This document shows positions 31,992 through 43,164 of a DNA stretch of 64,000 nt, piece after piece; the first letter of the stretch is position 1; each line of letters opens with the position of its first letter. Made by a program: the position numbers and the translations under genes. The notes below the pieces were generated by a model, which had not been told where the DNA came from, did not search any database, and saw only the letters and a program-made list of their open reading frames with translations. Source of the DNA: Eutreptiella sp. 'Long Island Sound 2002' (taxonomy: Eukaryota; Euglenozoa; Euglenophyceae; Eutreptiales; Eutreptiaceae); NCBI GenBank assembly GCA_964036045.1, contig OZ038381.1:102367367-102431366 (forward strand). The letters run 5' to 3'.

Positions 31992-34713
31992 GCACCCCAC
32001 TTGGACCTCTCCAGTGGAAGGTGATGCCCATGGGCGTTACCAACGCCAATGCGGCTTTTCAGCGGATGCTGGAGAACCTGCTTGAGCCGGTGCGTGACTG
32101 TGCGGACCCCTTCGTGGACGATGTGATCATCGCGTCCGGGGACCCCAGTATGAGCTACGAGGAGCTCCTGGAGGCACATGAGAGGGACGTCACTCGAGTG
32201 CTGGACCTTCTGGTTCGGCACAAACTCACGGGCAGCAGTGACAAGGCCACCATTGCGGTAAGCGAGGTGGTCTTCGCTGGCCACGTAGTCGGGAACGGGC
32301 AGCGAAAGCCCATACCTGGCAAGGTGGCTGCGATCGAGCACTGGGAAAAGCCCAGAACGGTCTCTGAGCTACGGGCGTATCTGGGGTTCTGCCACTACTA
32401 CTCGGGGTATATCAAGATGTATGCCGAGTATGCAGCTCCCATGACGACCATGCTCAAGGGCAACCGAGAGGAGACCAAGAAGGCGTCCAAGAAGGCTCTG
32501 GTCTGGGATGCTGATTCCGACCGTGCCTTTGAGGGGATGAAGCAGGCGCTGCTATCCGCAGTGGGTCTGCACCTCGTGGATCCCGACCGAGGGTTCGTCC
32601 TGCGCACTGACGCTTCCGACTGCGCCGTTGGCGCTGTGTTGGAGCAAGTGCTTGACGATGGGAGGCACGTGCCCGTGGCCTCCTGGAGCCGAGTCCTGGC
32701 GGAAGGCCAGAGACGGACGTGGACGCCCCGAGAAAAGGAGGCGTAGCCATCGTCATGGCTGTCAGGGAATGGGCTGGGTACATAGCCCTCCATCCCGTCA
32801 CCGTCTGCAGCGACCATCAGAGTCTGCAGTCGTGGCACAAGGAGCACGTGGACACCCCCTCTGGTCCCGCCTCCCGACGGGCAAGATGGCATGAGACCTT
32901 GGCCAAGTTCGACCTCACGGTTGTGTATATTCCTGGTAAGGATAACACCGTGGCGGACTGTCTCAGTAGGTGGGCCTATCCCGCCAGCAAGGGCATGACG
33001 GATATCTCTGCTCATGGCGATGAGGCTGAGACCGCTGAGGCCAAGAGGATCATTGAAATCGAGCGCCTGATGGAGGAGGAGGGTGTTAAATGCTTCGTCG
33101 TCATGGCTGCGGATGCCCCCCTCGGAACGAGGATGGGCAGAGCGGTCAGAGTACTCGCCCCTGATGGAGCTGAGTCCGACAAGCACCTCTTCCCTGAATC
33201 CTGCCTCCAGGACGACTGGACCGACGACTACGCTAAGTCTGAGGCCTTTGCGGCCGGGTATAAAGCTGTGACCGACCCTGATGACGGGCAGAAGTGGCCA
33301 AAGGGGCTGACTGAGCAAGATGGCAAGCTCTACCAGAATGGTAAGCTGCTAGTACCGGAGTCCCGAGTGCTCGAGCTGTGTGAAGCTTGGCACCACCACA
33401 TGCTGCACCCAGGGGTCAAGAAGCAAGCCCTTGACATGCAGCGTCGGTTCAAGATCGACCAGATCAATCTCTACACCGCCATCAAGAAGGTCAGGAAGGG
33501 TTGCTCGGTCTGTCAAGCCTGCAATCCCGATAACCGGAACAACAAGGGGGAAGCCCAATGGACCCCGGTTCCTGACCAGCCCATGGAGAGCGTGGCCATG
33601 GACGTCTTCTCCATGCCCGAAGTCCACATTGGCAAGGAGACCTTTGACTGTGTGGATCTCTGTGTGGACCGCCACAGCAGCTACGTTGTCGCTGTTCCGG
33701 CACGCAAAAAGGGGTTGCTTGCCAAGGAAGTGGCAGTCATGATGATTCGTCATTGGCTGACCGTCTTTGACGTCCCCCGCACCATTTGCAGTGACCGAGG
33801 ACCCCAGTTTACTGGTGGCTGGTTCAAGGCTATGTGTTCCCTCATGGGAATACGTCATGCCAAGAGCGTGGCCTATCTCAGCCGGTCTAACGGCTGAGCT
33901 GAAGTGGCTGGACGGCAGCTGTTCGAGGAGCTGCGCAAGATTCACATCACCAATCCACGGCAGAACTGGTTTGAGGAGATGTGGCCCGCTCTGAAGGCCC
34001 ATCATGACACCCCCACTCCGGGTGGTTTGTCCCCTCACCAGATTCTGTTCGGCAGGGACCCCCTGGGTCGGGGACTTCCCTTGTCGGGTGATGGTATGGC
34101 CACGGACGCCAAAGAATTCTTCGCGCGGCAAGAGCAAACGGCGCGGGACATCCGCCAGCAGCTCGAGAAGGAGCATGCTGAGCGTCAGAAGTCCGCCCCG
34201 AGCTCATCAGCGCAGAAGTTCAGGGTGGGAGACCCGGTCCGGGTGATCAGACCCCGCCCTATGGGCACCCACCGCACCAAAACCTGGTTCACACCCGGAG
34301 AGGTGGTCTGCAGGATTGGTGAGGACACCTACCGCATCAAGGTGGGTCACGGACAGTTCCGGGAGCGCCACGAGAGTCAACTCCGTGTGCGGGAACCCGA
34401 CCTCCGTGGCCAACATGTGTCCCTGAGCTATGCGGCACATGAGGCTGATTCGGACGACGATTATGCTGAGCAGGACGACTATACCGTCGAGAAGATCCTG
34501 GCCCAGCGTCCGAACGCCTCGGCACCCGGAGGTCTGGAGTTCAAGGTTCGTTGGCGAGGCTATGGGCCGTCCCACAACACCTGGGAACCCGTCTCCTCAT
34601 TCGTGCCGCGGATTAATTCTCCATTCATGGACTACATCCGCAGGCACAAGACCGAGATCCATGTCTCGCACTTGGCAGCACTCACCCGGGCGATTGCAGC
34701 CAGGGGCGCCTGA
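31964..34713 (+). pseudogene. B3 pol: partial RT, RNase H, integrase, chromodomain
   Basis: RT begins at ACTAMSTPLGPLQWK. The fingers, the LDLKxGYHQ motif and the first catalytic Asp are missing, while FVDDVII (32112) remains. RNase H shows TDASDCAVGAVLEQ and SDHQSLQSWHKEH. Integrase shows HHHMLHPGVKK, CSVCQAC, MDVFSMPEV, CSDRGPQF and the Glu region near 33890. The chromodomain starts YTVEKIL (34482) with FKVRWRGYGPSHNTWE. Damage: frameshift and stop at 32744, and TGA at 33895-33897 (CGA in B5) just before the catalytic Glu. The C-terminal part reads from 33904 to 34713. Confidence 0.85.
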
Positions 34714-36189
34714 TCATCGCCCTGAGCTCTCCCCTGATGCATTTTGAGCGCTTGTGAGGTCAACGGATCGTCCCTTACTTGCTTGCTCTCTCCCATCTTT
34801 CGGTGACCTGCCATCAGAGTGGCCATATACCCCCCCTGCTGAATCCAGAGGAGGATGGCCCCTCTCTTCAACTTCTGTTCGTCACTCCCCCCCTGCTGAA
34901 TCCTTGGGAAACCAGGTAGGGCGACTGACCTTCACATTTTTTGAGCTCTTAGGGCCTTGAAGCCCATACGGTGTTGCGCAACGGATGCCGCTGTCATCGG
35001 CATTGCGATTTTTGGTGTGTGATCTGGTCCCATGGCACTTGCGGGATCCAGACCAGTCGACGTGTGTCTGCAGACTATATATGGCCTGAACTCAGGCATC
35101 TTCCTGTCAACCCTCCTGCATATGCCTTATCCTAACCGGGGCGTGGTTTGGCGCTCCGTCCAGAGTGTGTTTACACGCCTTTTGAGTCCCCACGGGTCCT
35201 TCCTCGGGCGCACCATGTCCATATCCACGACGCGAGTCCCGAGTTGTACAGCCGAACGAGCTCCTCCTTAAGGGATCGGGCATCAAGGCCGTCTTTTCCC
35301 TCGCCCTATTGCCACGAAGGCCATACATGAAGAAGTCTTCATGCAGTGTGGGCGGAGGCGTTGACTCCTCAAACCACCAGTTTCCCAGGCAGACTGACCG
35401 GGGTCAGGAGCACATGAGGCCGCCACCCGACTGCAAGTGCGTCTGCGAGTTGGTAGGCTCACACTGGGACTGACATTGGCGGACCGCTGGGAGTGCATTC
35501 AGGCAACTGGGCTTCCCGCCTGGCGCCATCAGGATCTCAGCACATCACAGCCACTAGGGCACACGGTATCACAGGCACTCAAACAGAAGAATCTGTACTT
35601 AGGTACTGGTCCAGGCTGGACCTTATGTAAGAGCATGTACACAGCGACTCAGGGCGCCTTCGTAGTCAATTCGCATCTCATCGGGGAGGAAAAACAGTCC
35701 ACACCTCAGTGATGGGCCTACAAGACTCAACATACAGATGCACATATCCTGGGGGGGCAGAAAAACAAGCAATAAGCGGGGTACTCCCCCAGCTGGCGGG
35801 CCTTCGGAAGCCTGGGGTAGCCTGATGGATCTTTGTGGTCGCTTTCGACCTGTGGGACCACCTCGGTCGTCGTGTGACGCCTATGTTGGCCGTGTATGCC
35901 ACTGTTACTGTGGTGGTGACCCTCGCAGCCGGCACCTGGTGCGCCTGGTATGGGTTAACGGGTCCTTTGGATGCCGAACAATCGCCGCCAGGACCCGGGA
36001 CTTGATACTTGATACTATACTTGCAGTTACTAACAGCTACAGCACCGTACCTGTCTTACTGTGGGATTTGGGCGGCCTAACCTGCAAATCAGCCTGAAGT
36101 GAGGTATGACACCCCCCCCCTTCAGGGGATGGTCCTCGGTACCCGCTGCCATGCTTGGGTGTTATCGAGCCCCCCCCAGGGTTTGCTCT
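34714..36189 (+). other. B3 noncoding tail between pol and polypurine tract
   Basis: About 1.5 kb with no convincing ORF. It contains the 600-bp segment that is inverted in B5, a repeated CTTGATACTTGATACT near 36005, and C-runs (36111, 36170) shortly before the purine tract. The same tail occupies 61372-62846 in B5. Confidence 0.7.
35184..35783. repeat. 600-bp segment, inverted relative to B5 (61844-62442)
   Basis: The reverse complement of this segment is found at 61844-62442 with matching flanks outside (ACACGCCTTTT on the left, CCCCCAGCTGGCGGG on the right). The ends carry a short imperfect inverted pair, GAGTCCCC and GGGGTACTC, which could have mediated the flip. Which orientation is ancestral is not visible. 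No ORF with a recognisable domain lies within. Confidence 0.9.
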
Positions 36190-36200
36190 AAGGAGGGGGG
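36190..36200 (+). other. Polypurine tract of B3
   Basis: AAGGAGGGGGG lies directly before the 3' LTR, the expected primer site for plus-strand DNA synthesis. An upstream C-run near 36170 could pair with the G-run. Confidence 0.85.
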
Positions 36201-39200
36201 TGAAGCGGTACCCAGAACCCCAATACCATGGTGGGGTATACAGCCTGTCTCCGTGTGCCCACTAACCCCATGTACGGAGGGGAAGACGCCCGGTGAAGCC
36301 CGGTGAGAGCCCGGCAGGAGCGTGTCCCTTGCCGTAAAGCCCCCGTGACGGCATTCCGGCCATTTGGGGCATGTTACCATGTACCGGCAAACTGCCATTT
36401 GCCGGTATCTTACTTTTTCACGCCAATCTGCCCCGCACTGCCTTCGGCCGTCGATTCGGCAACCTAACCCTAACAACAGATGTAGGTAAGACGTGTTTGT
36501 GTGAGAGATCTGGGCATTTCAGCTATTAGCGGCCGCATCGGCAACCGATGCGTCGCCCGCTGAGATTTACACATCAGAATATCAGGAATCAACAGGGTTT
36601 TATTTTCATATTGTTTCCGTAAATTTTCACGCTTCCGTTCTGATAATCAATGTTTTGACTGCTGGCGGCTGGCTCGCGACTTTGGCGTAACCGCCAGTTT
36701 AACTGTTATTCACAGACATTTTAGCGCACTCCGTGACGAAGACTCTAAAGTCTTCAGGAATTGCATTGATGCATCTGCAATTTTCACATGGTACACTCGC
36801 AACCTTAATCCGAATTTTTCAGGATGTCGAAATCGGATTTTCGACTTCGACATCCCCGCACTTGATTTGACCTCTTTCGAGTGGACCTACGTGCTTCCCT
36901 ATGCACGAATCAACTTTCCTTTTGTCTTGCCCTCCATTTGTCTTAGATATATGGGCAAAACAAAGTTGATTCGTGAGGCCACTTGTGAGGATCATATCTC
37001 GTGTTGCTTGCGAGGAATGACAATAATGAAGCATGGGATGTATTCACAATACTCTCGACGTAATTTAGGAAGCTTTATACGCCTTGCGTCTCGACACGTG
37101 CGCGCTAGCGTAATGGATCATGGTTAAGAGGGTAGAGTTTGCATTATAACTCTTTGACCATGATATTGCGTGCGTTAAGATAACTTTCGAGTGTAGCGCG
37201 CGAGTATTGGTGTTGCATAGGAACCTCCCTTGAGATCCTATGAGCGATTGACACAAAGTTATGCCCTTGGAGGGGCATGACATATCGTGGGGGGAGCTAC
37301 CTTTTTGGGCAATATGTGGTATGTGCCATGTGTTGTATTGCGTGCCCATTTGGCGGGTTTGGTTAAGAGCGATACACCCTCCAATGGACCTCATATTGCA
37401 CGAGGCCCTTCCTCATACTCCCCACGATCAATTGCGAGCCTAACCTCCGTGGAGGGAAGCTTGTGTGGCGATCCCAAAGCGATGCGTTGGGAGCAAGGTG
37501 TGTGTTTTGCAATTTTCCATATTTTCATGTGCCCACTTGGGAAGTAGCGCTCGTGACCTTTCAAAGCGCCCCAAGAGGAGCACATATGTGGAGTCGGAGG
37601 TCATTGGTGTCAAGTCATTGTGTTTAGAAGGATTGGTCGATTACTCAATCCAAGCCGAAGACATTATAATATATTTGTGCGCCTTTCAAGGCACTTTGGG
37701 TGTTTTTTTCGCCAATATTGCTTTTTTCTTGCCCGTCATGATGTCAAGTGGCGACCGTGTATCTCAACATTGTGCCCAAATGACATCATGACCCAAGTAT
37801 ATTCCCGAGGTACGTACTTCGCCGCCCAACATATCTTGGACCCGGCGAATAACTCCTCTTGGGCTTGGCATACGGTGGCCGCCATGTTGGCGATTTGGGA
37901 CTATCCGGAATCATGGGCTCACTTGGCGACCCTGCCATTCCCAAAACAGGAGGATTTGGGCGACGCCCAAAAGATATGTTGGACACATATGACTTGATAC
38001 CAATCCTATGGCACACTCCGGTCCAAGTCGGGCATGTGCCTCATTTGCCCCAACCATGAGTGTGCGCATTTTCGGCCATTTTGAGCAATTTTCCACATTT
38101 TCTGCCCGCCGTGCACCATGGTCAGCTATCTCGTGCACGCCGGACGCATGGACCGATGGACCATATATGACATGGGTGTTATGTATATTGGTCCCCATGG
38201 CTCACACACCACGTGGGCGAAGCGGAGCAACCTTCGTTAAGGTGCTAGCCCAAAGTGAGTGTGGACAATTTTGCCATTTTGGCATTTGTGGACCCAATTG
38301 GGATTGTTCCCACGCCGGGTGGCATGGAGATCATTGAGAGCCAAGTGCATGGGAGTCTCGGTAGGACTGGAGGCCGATCGCGAATGGAATGGCGGATCGA
38401 ATCTCGAAGCCGGCGTGGGGATATACTATTGGGAGCACCCCCGAATTTTGGCTCATTTCGAGCAGCCAAAATGACCCCATTTTGGGACCCCAATTTCACC
38501 CCCGCGTGTGGTCAATTGGCGGCCCCATATCTCTTTGCCCATGAGAAGCCTGAACCGACTTTTCAAGTTGTACACTCAGATGAAGGTCCTAGGTCCTGCC
38601 TCCTATCCTGTGAGCCATTGGCCTTGCCCTGGCTGGGCGAGTCACGCGTGAAAATGATGCCAAGTTTGGTGATTTTGGCATCATGACCCCACTTGAGGAA
38701 CCCGTGGTGCCCTGATGCCGGGACCTCAGAGGAAACCAGGTTGGATGAGGGCTTCGGGGAGTTCATACTCAAAGGGCATAGGGTCAGTTGCCTCGTTCCT
38801 ACCTCTGGCAGGTCCGGCTGAGGGGTCAGTTTTGGAGATTTTTGAGCTAATATCAGTTTGGGCTGAAACAGCCCATTTTCAGCTACCAACTCCTAGGGGA
38901 TAATGGCGGGGCCATATCTCTGGCTCAGAGAGTAGTTGGGACCTGCTGTTAGGGAGCATAGGAAGCCACTGTCGGTTGGCCTTGGAGCCCCTTGGTTCCC
39001 ACGAACTCGCCTGTGGCTGGGCGGGACACCTCCCCTATTGGCAGGATTTCAGGGTCCGGACTGGGCAGGGCATGGGTTGTGTTTGAGCCCCCGCCCCTGC
39101 CAGCCACTGAGAGGGTTGGACCTTCGATTGGGATATGAGTTGGGACTGAGTGTCTATTGTCCTGTGATGCCCTTACCTGAGTCCAGTCTTAACCCCATGT

Positions 39201-39373
39201 GTACATATCCTGATGTGTTGCTGTACATACTTTTGTTCCCTTGTTTCAGAGTGGCAAGGATCCTGAAACGCTTTGTCACATGACACGAGCGCAATGATGC
39301 CCCTGTGAGCGTAGTGCTTTGCCTGCCTGCTCACTTGTGCGTGTCCACCGCAGCGTCCCGTGGCCAGGCCCCA
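36201..39373 (+). repeat. B3 3' LTR
   Basis: 3173 bp, collinear with 22288-25464. It carries the 3'-type variants (CAGCCTGTCTCC, CATACGGTG, TTATTCACAG, GCGTCTCGACACG) shared with the B5 3' LTR. It ends CCCCA, after which family A LTR sequence resumes. Of the six inverted repeats, CTGGCGGCT/AACCGCCAG has one mismatch here; the CACGAATCAACTTT pair (36905-36976) is perfect. Confidence 0.9.
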
Positions 39374-40200
39374 GGCGGTACACTCGAAAGTCGCAATAAA
39401 ATGTTCGGTTGCACGGTCCAAGAGTTATATATCCCTTTCTACCCTCTTGACCCTTATCCCTTGCTACACCGGGCATGTGTACACAACAAAGGCGTTTGAT
39501 GCTTCACAAAGTTTGCTTGAGACCAAGGCTATTCCAACCCATTCTCGATATTGATTTCCCCCTCCATGAGCCGGAGATATGATTCTCCAAAGTGGCCTCA
39601 CGAATCAACTTTGTTTCGCCTATACCTCCAAGCAAAACGAAGGGCATAACAAAAGGAAGGTTGATTCGTGATAGGGGAAAAATGTATGACCACTCGAGAA
39701 TCATCATATCAAGTGCGGCGATGTCGAAGTCGAAAATCCGATTCTGAAAGTCTGAAAAAATCAGATTAACTTTGCGAGTGTATAATATGAAAATTGCGGA
39801 AGCAACGAACCCTTTACTGATGAAATCTGACCCTTCATCGGGGTTTCCGCCAAAATATCTGTAAATAACAGTTAACCATCCGGTTACCGCAAAATCGCGA
39901 GCCCAACTGACAGTCGCCGATACATTGACTATCAGAACGGAAGGCTCAAAAGTTACGGAAACATTATGATAAAAAAACCCTGTTGATTCCTGATATTCTG
40001 ATATATAAATCTCCGCTGGCGGCGCCTCGGTACTGAATATTGCCGCTCATAGCCGGAATGGCCAAACCTATCACACTATCACATCGGGTTAGGTCAGGTG
40101 GATGGGAGAGTATGATATCAGCCAATGGCGGCTTGCCGGCACCTATATACACACCCCAAGTGACCCAAAGATGGCCACGGGGGACCGAACCGGCTTCACT
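39374..40200 (-). repeat. A2 5' LTR, distal part beyond B3
   Basis: It matches 11680-12505 of the A2 3' LTR from GCGGTACACTCG onward and so completes the LTR split by B3. Homology stops after ACCGGCTTCAC near 40200, short of the expected LTR start, so the outer end has been replaced or lost. Confidence 0.8.
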
Positions 40201-40456
40201 GGGCAGCCCCCAGAGCTGCCGCCCAAAGGGGGGGGCATGTGGCCCTACCCATGCACACATGTGGGGACACCCTCCCACCTGGGACAAATGGACCGGGTGG
40301 CCGCGACAATGCCTTCCCAAGCACATGCGGGAGCGGCTCAAGAGGCACCAGACATAGGGCAGTGGGAGGGGCAGGACGGTCCAATGGTAAGACCTTCTTC
40401 CTGCATCGTCAAAGGAGGCATCCCGAGCTCCCAAAGATACCTACCTACCCTACCTC
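40201..40456. other. Unassigned segment between A2 LTR and A4
   Basis: About 256 bp, GC-rich, without a match to any LTR or internal region here. The short ORFs that cross it run into LTR sequence and look accidental. It may be filler at a rearrangement join or remnant flank. Confidence 0.5.
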
Positions 40457-40472
40457 CCTATTCGTGAAGTAA

Positions 40473-42125
40473 GTGGAGTTCGCGGGTCAGGTGGTTGGTC
40501 ACGGGCAACGCCGTTCCATGCCTGGGAAGCTGGCGTCCCTGCACCACTGGGAGACGCCCCAGACCATCAGCAAACTCCGATCCTTCATGGGGTTCTGCAA
40601 TTACTATTCGGGCTATGTCCGGATGTATGCAGAACTGTCGGGGCTGCTGCACAAGATGCTGCAGGTGGGCAAGTTCGATGGTCAGAAGGGGAGCAAGAAG
40701 AAGCTTGCCTGGACCCCTGAGGCCGAAGATGCTTTCAGCGGCCTGAAGGAGCAACTCCTGGGGCAGCTGGCGCTATTCCTGGTGGACCCAGACAAGGGAT
40801 TCGTGCTACAGACGGACGCCTCGGACTATGCTGTAGGGGCAGTCCTCGAGCAAGTCCGGGACGACGAGTCGCACGTACCCGTGGCGTTTTGGAGCCGGAT
40901 CCTGGCCGAGGGCCAACGTCGAACCTGGACCGCAAGGGAGAAGGAGACGTACGCCATTGTTTCTGCGCTCAGGAAGTGGTCTGGTCACATCGGATTGCAA
41001 CCGGTGGTGGTTTGCACGGATTATCTGTCCTTACAGAGGTGGCACAAGGAGCACGTCGACACCCCCTCGGGACCGGCGGCAGGGAGGGCCCAGTGGCACG
41101 AGACGTTCGCCAAGTTCGACCTCAGCGTTGTATACGTCCCGGGGAAGGACAACACTGTGGCAGAATGCCTCAGTCGATGGGCCTACCCCGCGGGCAAGGC
41201 TTGGATGGACATATCCAGCCATGTGGACGCCGAGGAGACCGAGGAGGCCAAGCGCATCATCGAGATTCAGAAGGCCATGGAGCGAGAGGGGGTCAAGTGC
41301 TTTGTGGTGATGGCAAACCGTACAGACCTGGCCAAGTTCCGGGGCGCCCGAGTCCAAGCTATTCGAGAGGAAACCCTCGAGCAATGGATGGTGACCCCTG
41401 TAGAGCTAGTCAGGTCGGTGCTCACAGAGGACTGGTCGTATGACTATGCGGCATCCGACCACTGGAGCAGGTACTGGAATGCCGTGAGCGCCCCGTCGGA
41501 CGACGAATGGCCTGAGGGCTTGACGGAGGATGGGGATAAATTATTCCTCAAGGACAAGCTATTGGTCCCTGAGAACCGAATGGAGGAGCTCATTGACCAC
41601 TGGCATAACGCCCAGCTCATGCATCCTGGTCGGGACAAGATGCAGCAGGACATGGAGTGGCGCTCCAAGTTCCCAACGCGGTACTACGCCATCCTGGACA
41701 AGTATTGCAGGGACTGCGCCGTGTGTCGGGCCACGAAGAGCCCCAACAATTCCCCAGCGGGCAACCCGGTGTATACGGCTATACCGGAGGCCCCTATGCG
41801 GTCCGTGGCCATGGATGTATTTGCCATGCCTCAGGTCACCGTGGAAGGACAGACCTACGACTGTGTCATCCTGGCGGTGGACAGGCACAGCGGGTATATT
41901 GTGGCGGTCCCAGGTAAGAAATCCAAGAAGAAGGACAAGAAGGACAAGCATGGAGTGGGGCTGCAGGCCAATACCGTCGCCAACGCCATGATCAGGCATT
42001 GGCTGACGATTTTTGATGTCCCAGCTATCATCTGCAGCGATCGGGGCAGTCAATTTGTGGGGACGTGGTCAAGACCATGTGAAAGCACATGGGGATTCGG
42101 CACGCCAAGACCATGGCCGGGCTGA
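40473..42125 (+). pseudogene. A4 RT thumb, RNase H and integrase N-terminal part
   Basis: 550 codons after the shared TAA (40470-40472). RNase H: TDASDYAVGAVLEQ, REKETYAIV, and CTDYLSLQRWHKEH, which differs from the HQS form of the other copies. Integrase: HWHNAQLMHPGRDKM, CRDCAVC, catalytic Asp in MDVFAMPQV (about 41814) and CSDRGSQF (about 42036). Between the two Asp residues is a Lys-rich insert (KKSKKKDKKDKH, about 41918-41955) that family B lacks. The frame is lost near 42068 by a 1-bp deletion. Confidence 0.85.
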
Positions 42126-42936
42126 GGTGGCCGGGCGGCAGATGTTCGAGAAGTTCCGCCAGCTGCACATTGACGAACCGGGCCGGAATTGGTACAATTC
42201 GCTGTGGAGAGTACTCCAGGCGTACCACGACTTTCCGGGGCCCACTGGACTGTCGCCCAATCGCATCCTGTTTCTACGGGATCGAGTGTCACGCACTCTC
42301 CCGTGGTTGAACCATGGCAAAGTGGCCCAGGATGCGAGTGCTATGATGGCTGAGGCAGACAACACGGCGGCCAAGGTGTGCAAAGCACTTCAGGACGAGC
42401 ATGAGAAGAGGGCCAAGTACTTCAAGCAGGGAAAAGTCCAGAAATATGCTCTCAGAGACACCGTGTGGGTGGAGCGGCACCACAAGGATGTCCTGTCCAG
42501 GCATTGGCAGGCATCTTGGTATGTGCCGGGGGTAATCGTTCGGAAGGTCGGGCAGGATGTGTATGCGGTTCGTGTGGGGGATAACAAGATGCTGGACCGC
42601 GACCATACCCAGCTCCGTCCCCGGGAACCAGACCCCAGCGGACGTCCCGTCACCTTCGAGTTCACAGCCGGCGATGTGGACTCGGATGACGAGGGTGAGG
42701 ACGACGACTTCACCGCCGAGAAGATCCTGACGGACAAGCCGGACCCGGGGACGCCTGGGGGGAGGCTATATAAAGTCCGTTGGAAGGGATTCGCCGCACC
42801 CAGGGATTCGTGGGAGCCTCCGAGCAGTTTTGTGCCGAGATGTACCACGGTCTGGATGGGTTATCTGAAGAAAAAGAACATTTCCTTGGATGTCAAGGAC
42901 GTGTTGGTCCATTTGGTGGCTGCAGCAGCGCCGTAA
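42090..42936 (+). CDS. A4 integrase C-terminal part and chromodomain
   Basis: Frame 42013-42936; the genuine match begins near HGRAEVAGRQMFEKF (about 42115), which holds the catalytic Glu. About 30 bp before it are missing compared with A2. Next come the tail WYNSLWRVLQAYHDFPGPTG, a basic region, an acidic linker DVDSDDEGEDDD, and a chromodomain FTAEKIL...LYKVRWKGF...DSWEP with the aromatic residues (Phe, Trp, Trp) expected for a methyl-lysine cage. It ends at TAA 42934-42936. The chromodomain is thought to steer integration to heterochromatin. Confidence 0.8.
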
Positions 42937-43164
42937 TGAATCCCCCTTGGCATTTATGTTTGTCTTTGTGTTCGGGGGACGAGTGAGGGGATTCATCTGG
43001 GGATTTTTGAGCCTTGATTGGCCATATTCCCCCTCCACTCGGTCTCCACATATATACTTCACTGTGGTATACGTATTTAGACCGGTCGACGACGTTTCTC
43101 TATCTTTGATCCCCTTGGTCCATGTTGTAGATCAAGAGGAGACCGGATATGGCGGAGGGCACCG
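42937..43164 (+). other. A4 3' untranslated region
   Basis: About 230 bp between the pol stop and the LTR. No ORF. A purine-rich stretch at 43132-43160 (AAGAGGAGA, GGCGGAGGG) is the best candidate for the family A polypurine tract, but it is interrupted. Confidence 0.5.

Larger units (their letters stand above)
22288..39373 (+). mobile_element. Ty3/Gypsy chromovirus, family B, copy B3, LTR to LTR
   Basis: Length is about 17.1 kb. LTRs at 22288-25464 and 36201-39373 enclose an upstream small ORF, ORF1, gag, pol with chromodomain, a noncoding tail of about 1.5 kb and a polypurine tract. It sits inside the A2 5' LTR, and 59 bp of that LTR are missing at the site. I see no target-site duplication: the five bases before are CATAA and those after are GGCGG. 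All large ORFs are broken. RT lacks its N-terminal part, so this copy would depend on another element. Confidence 0.92.
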
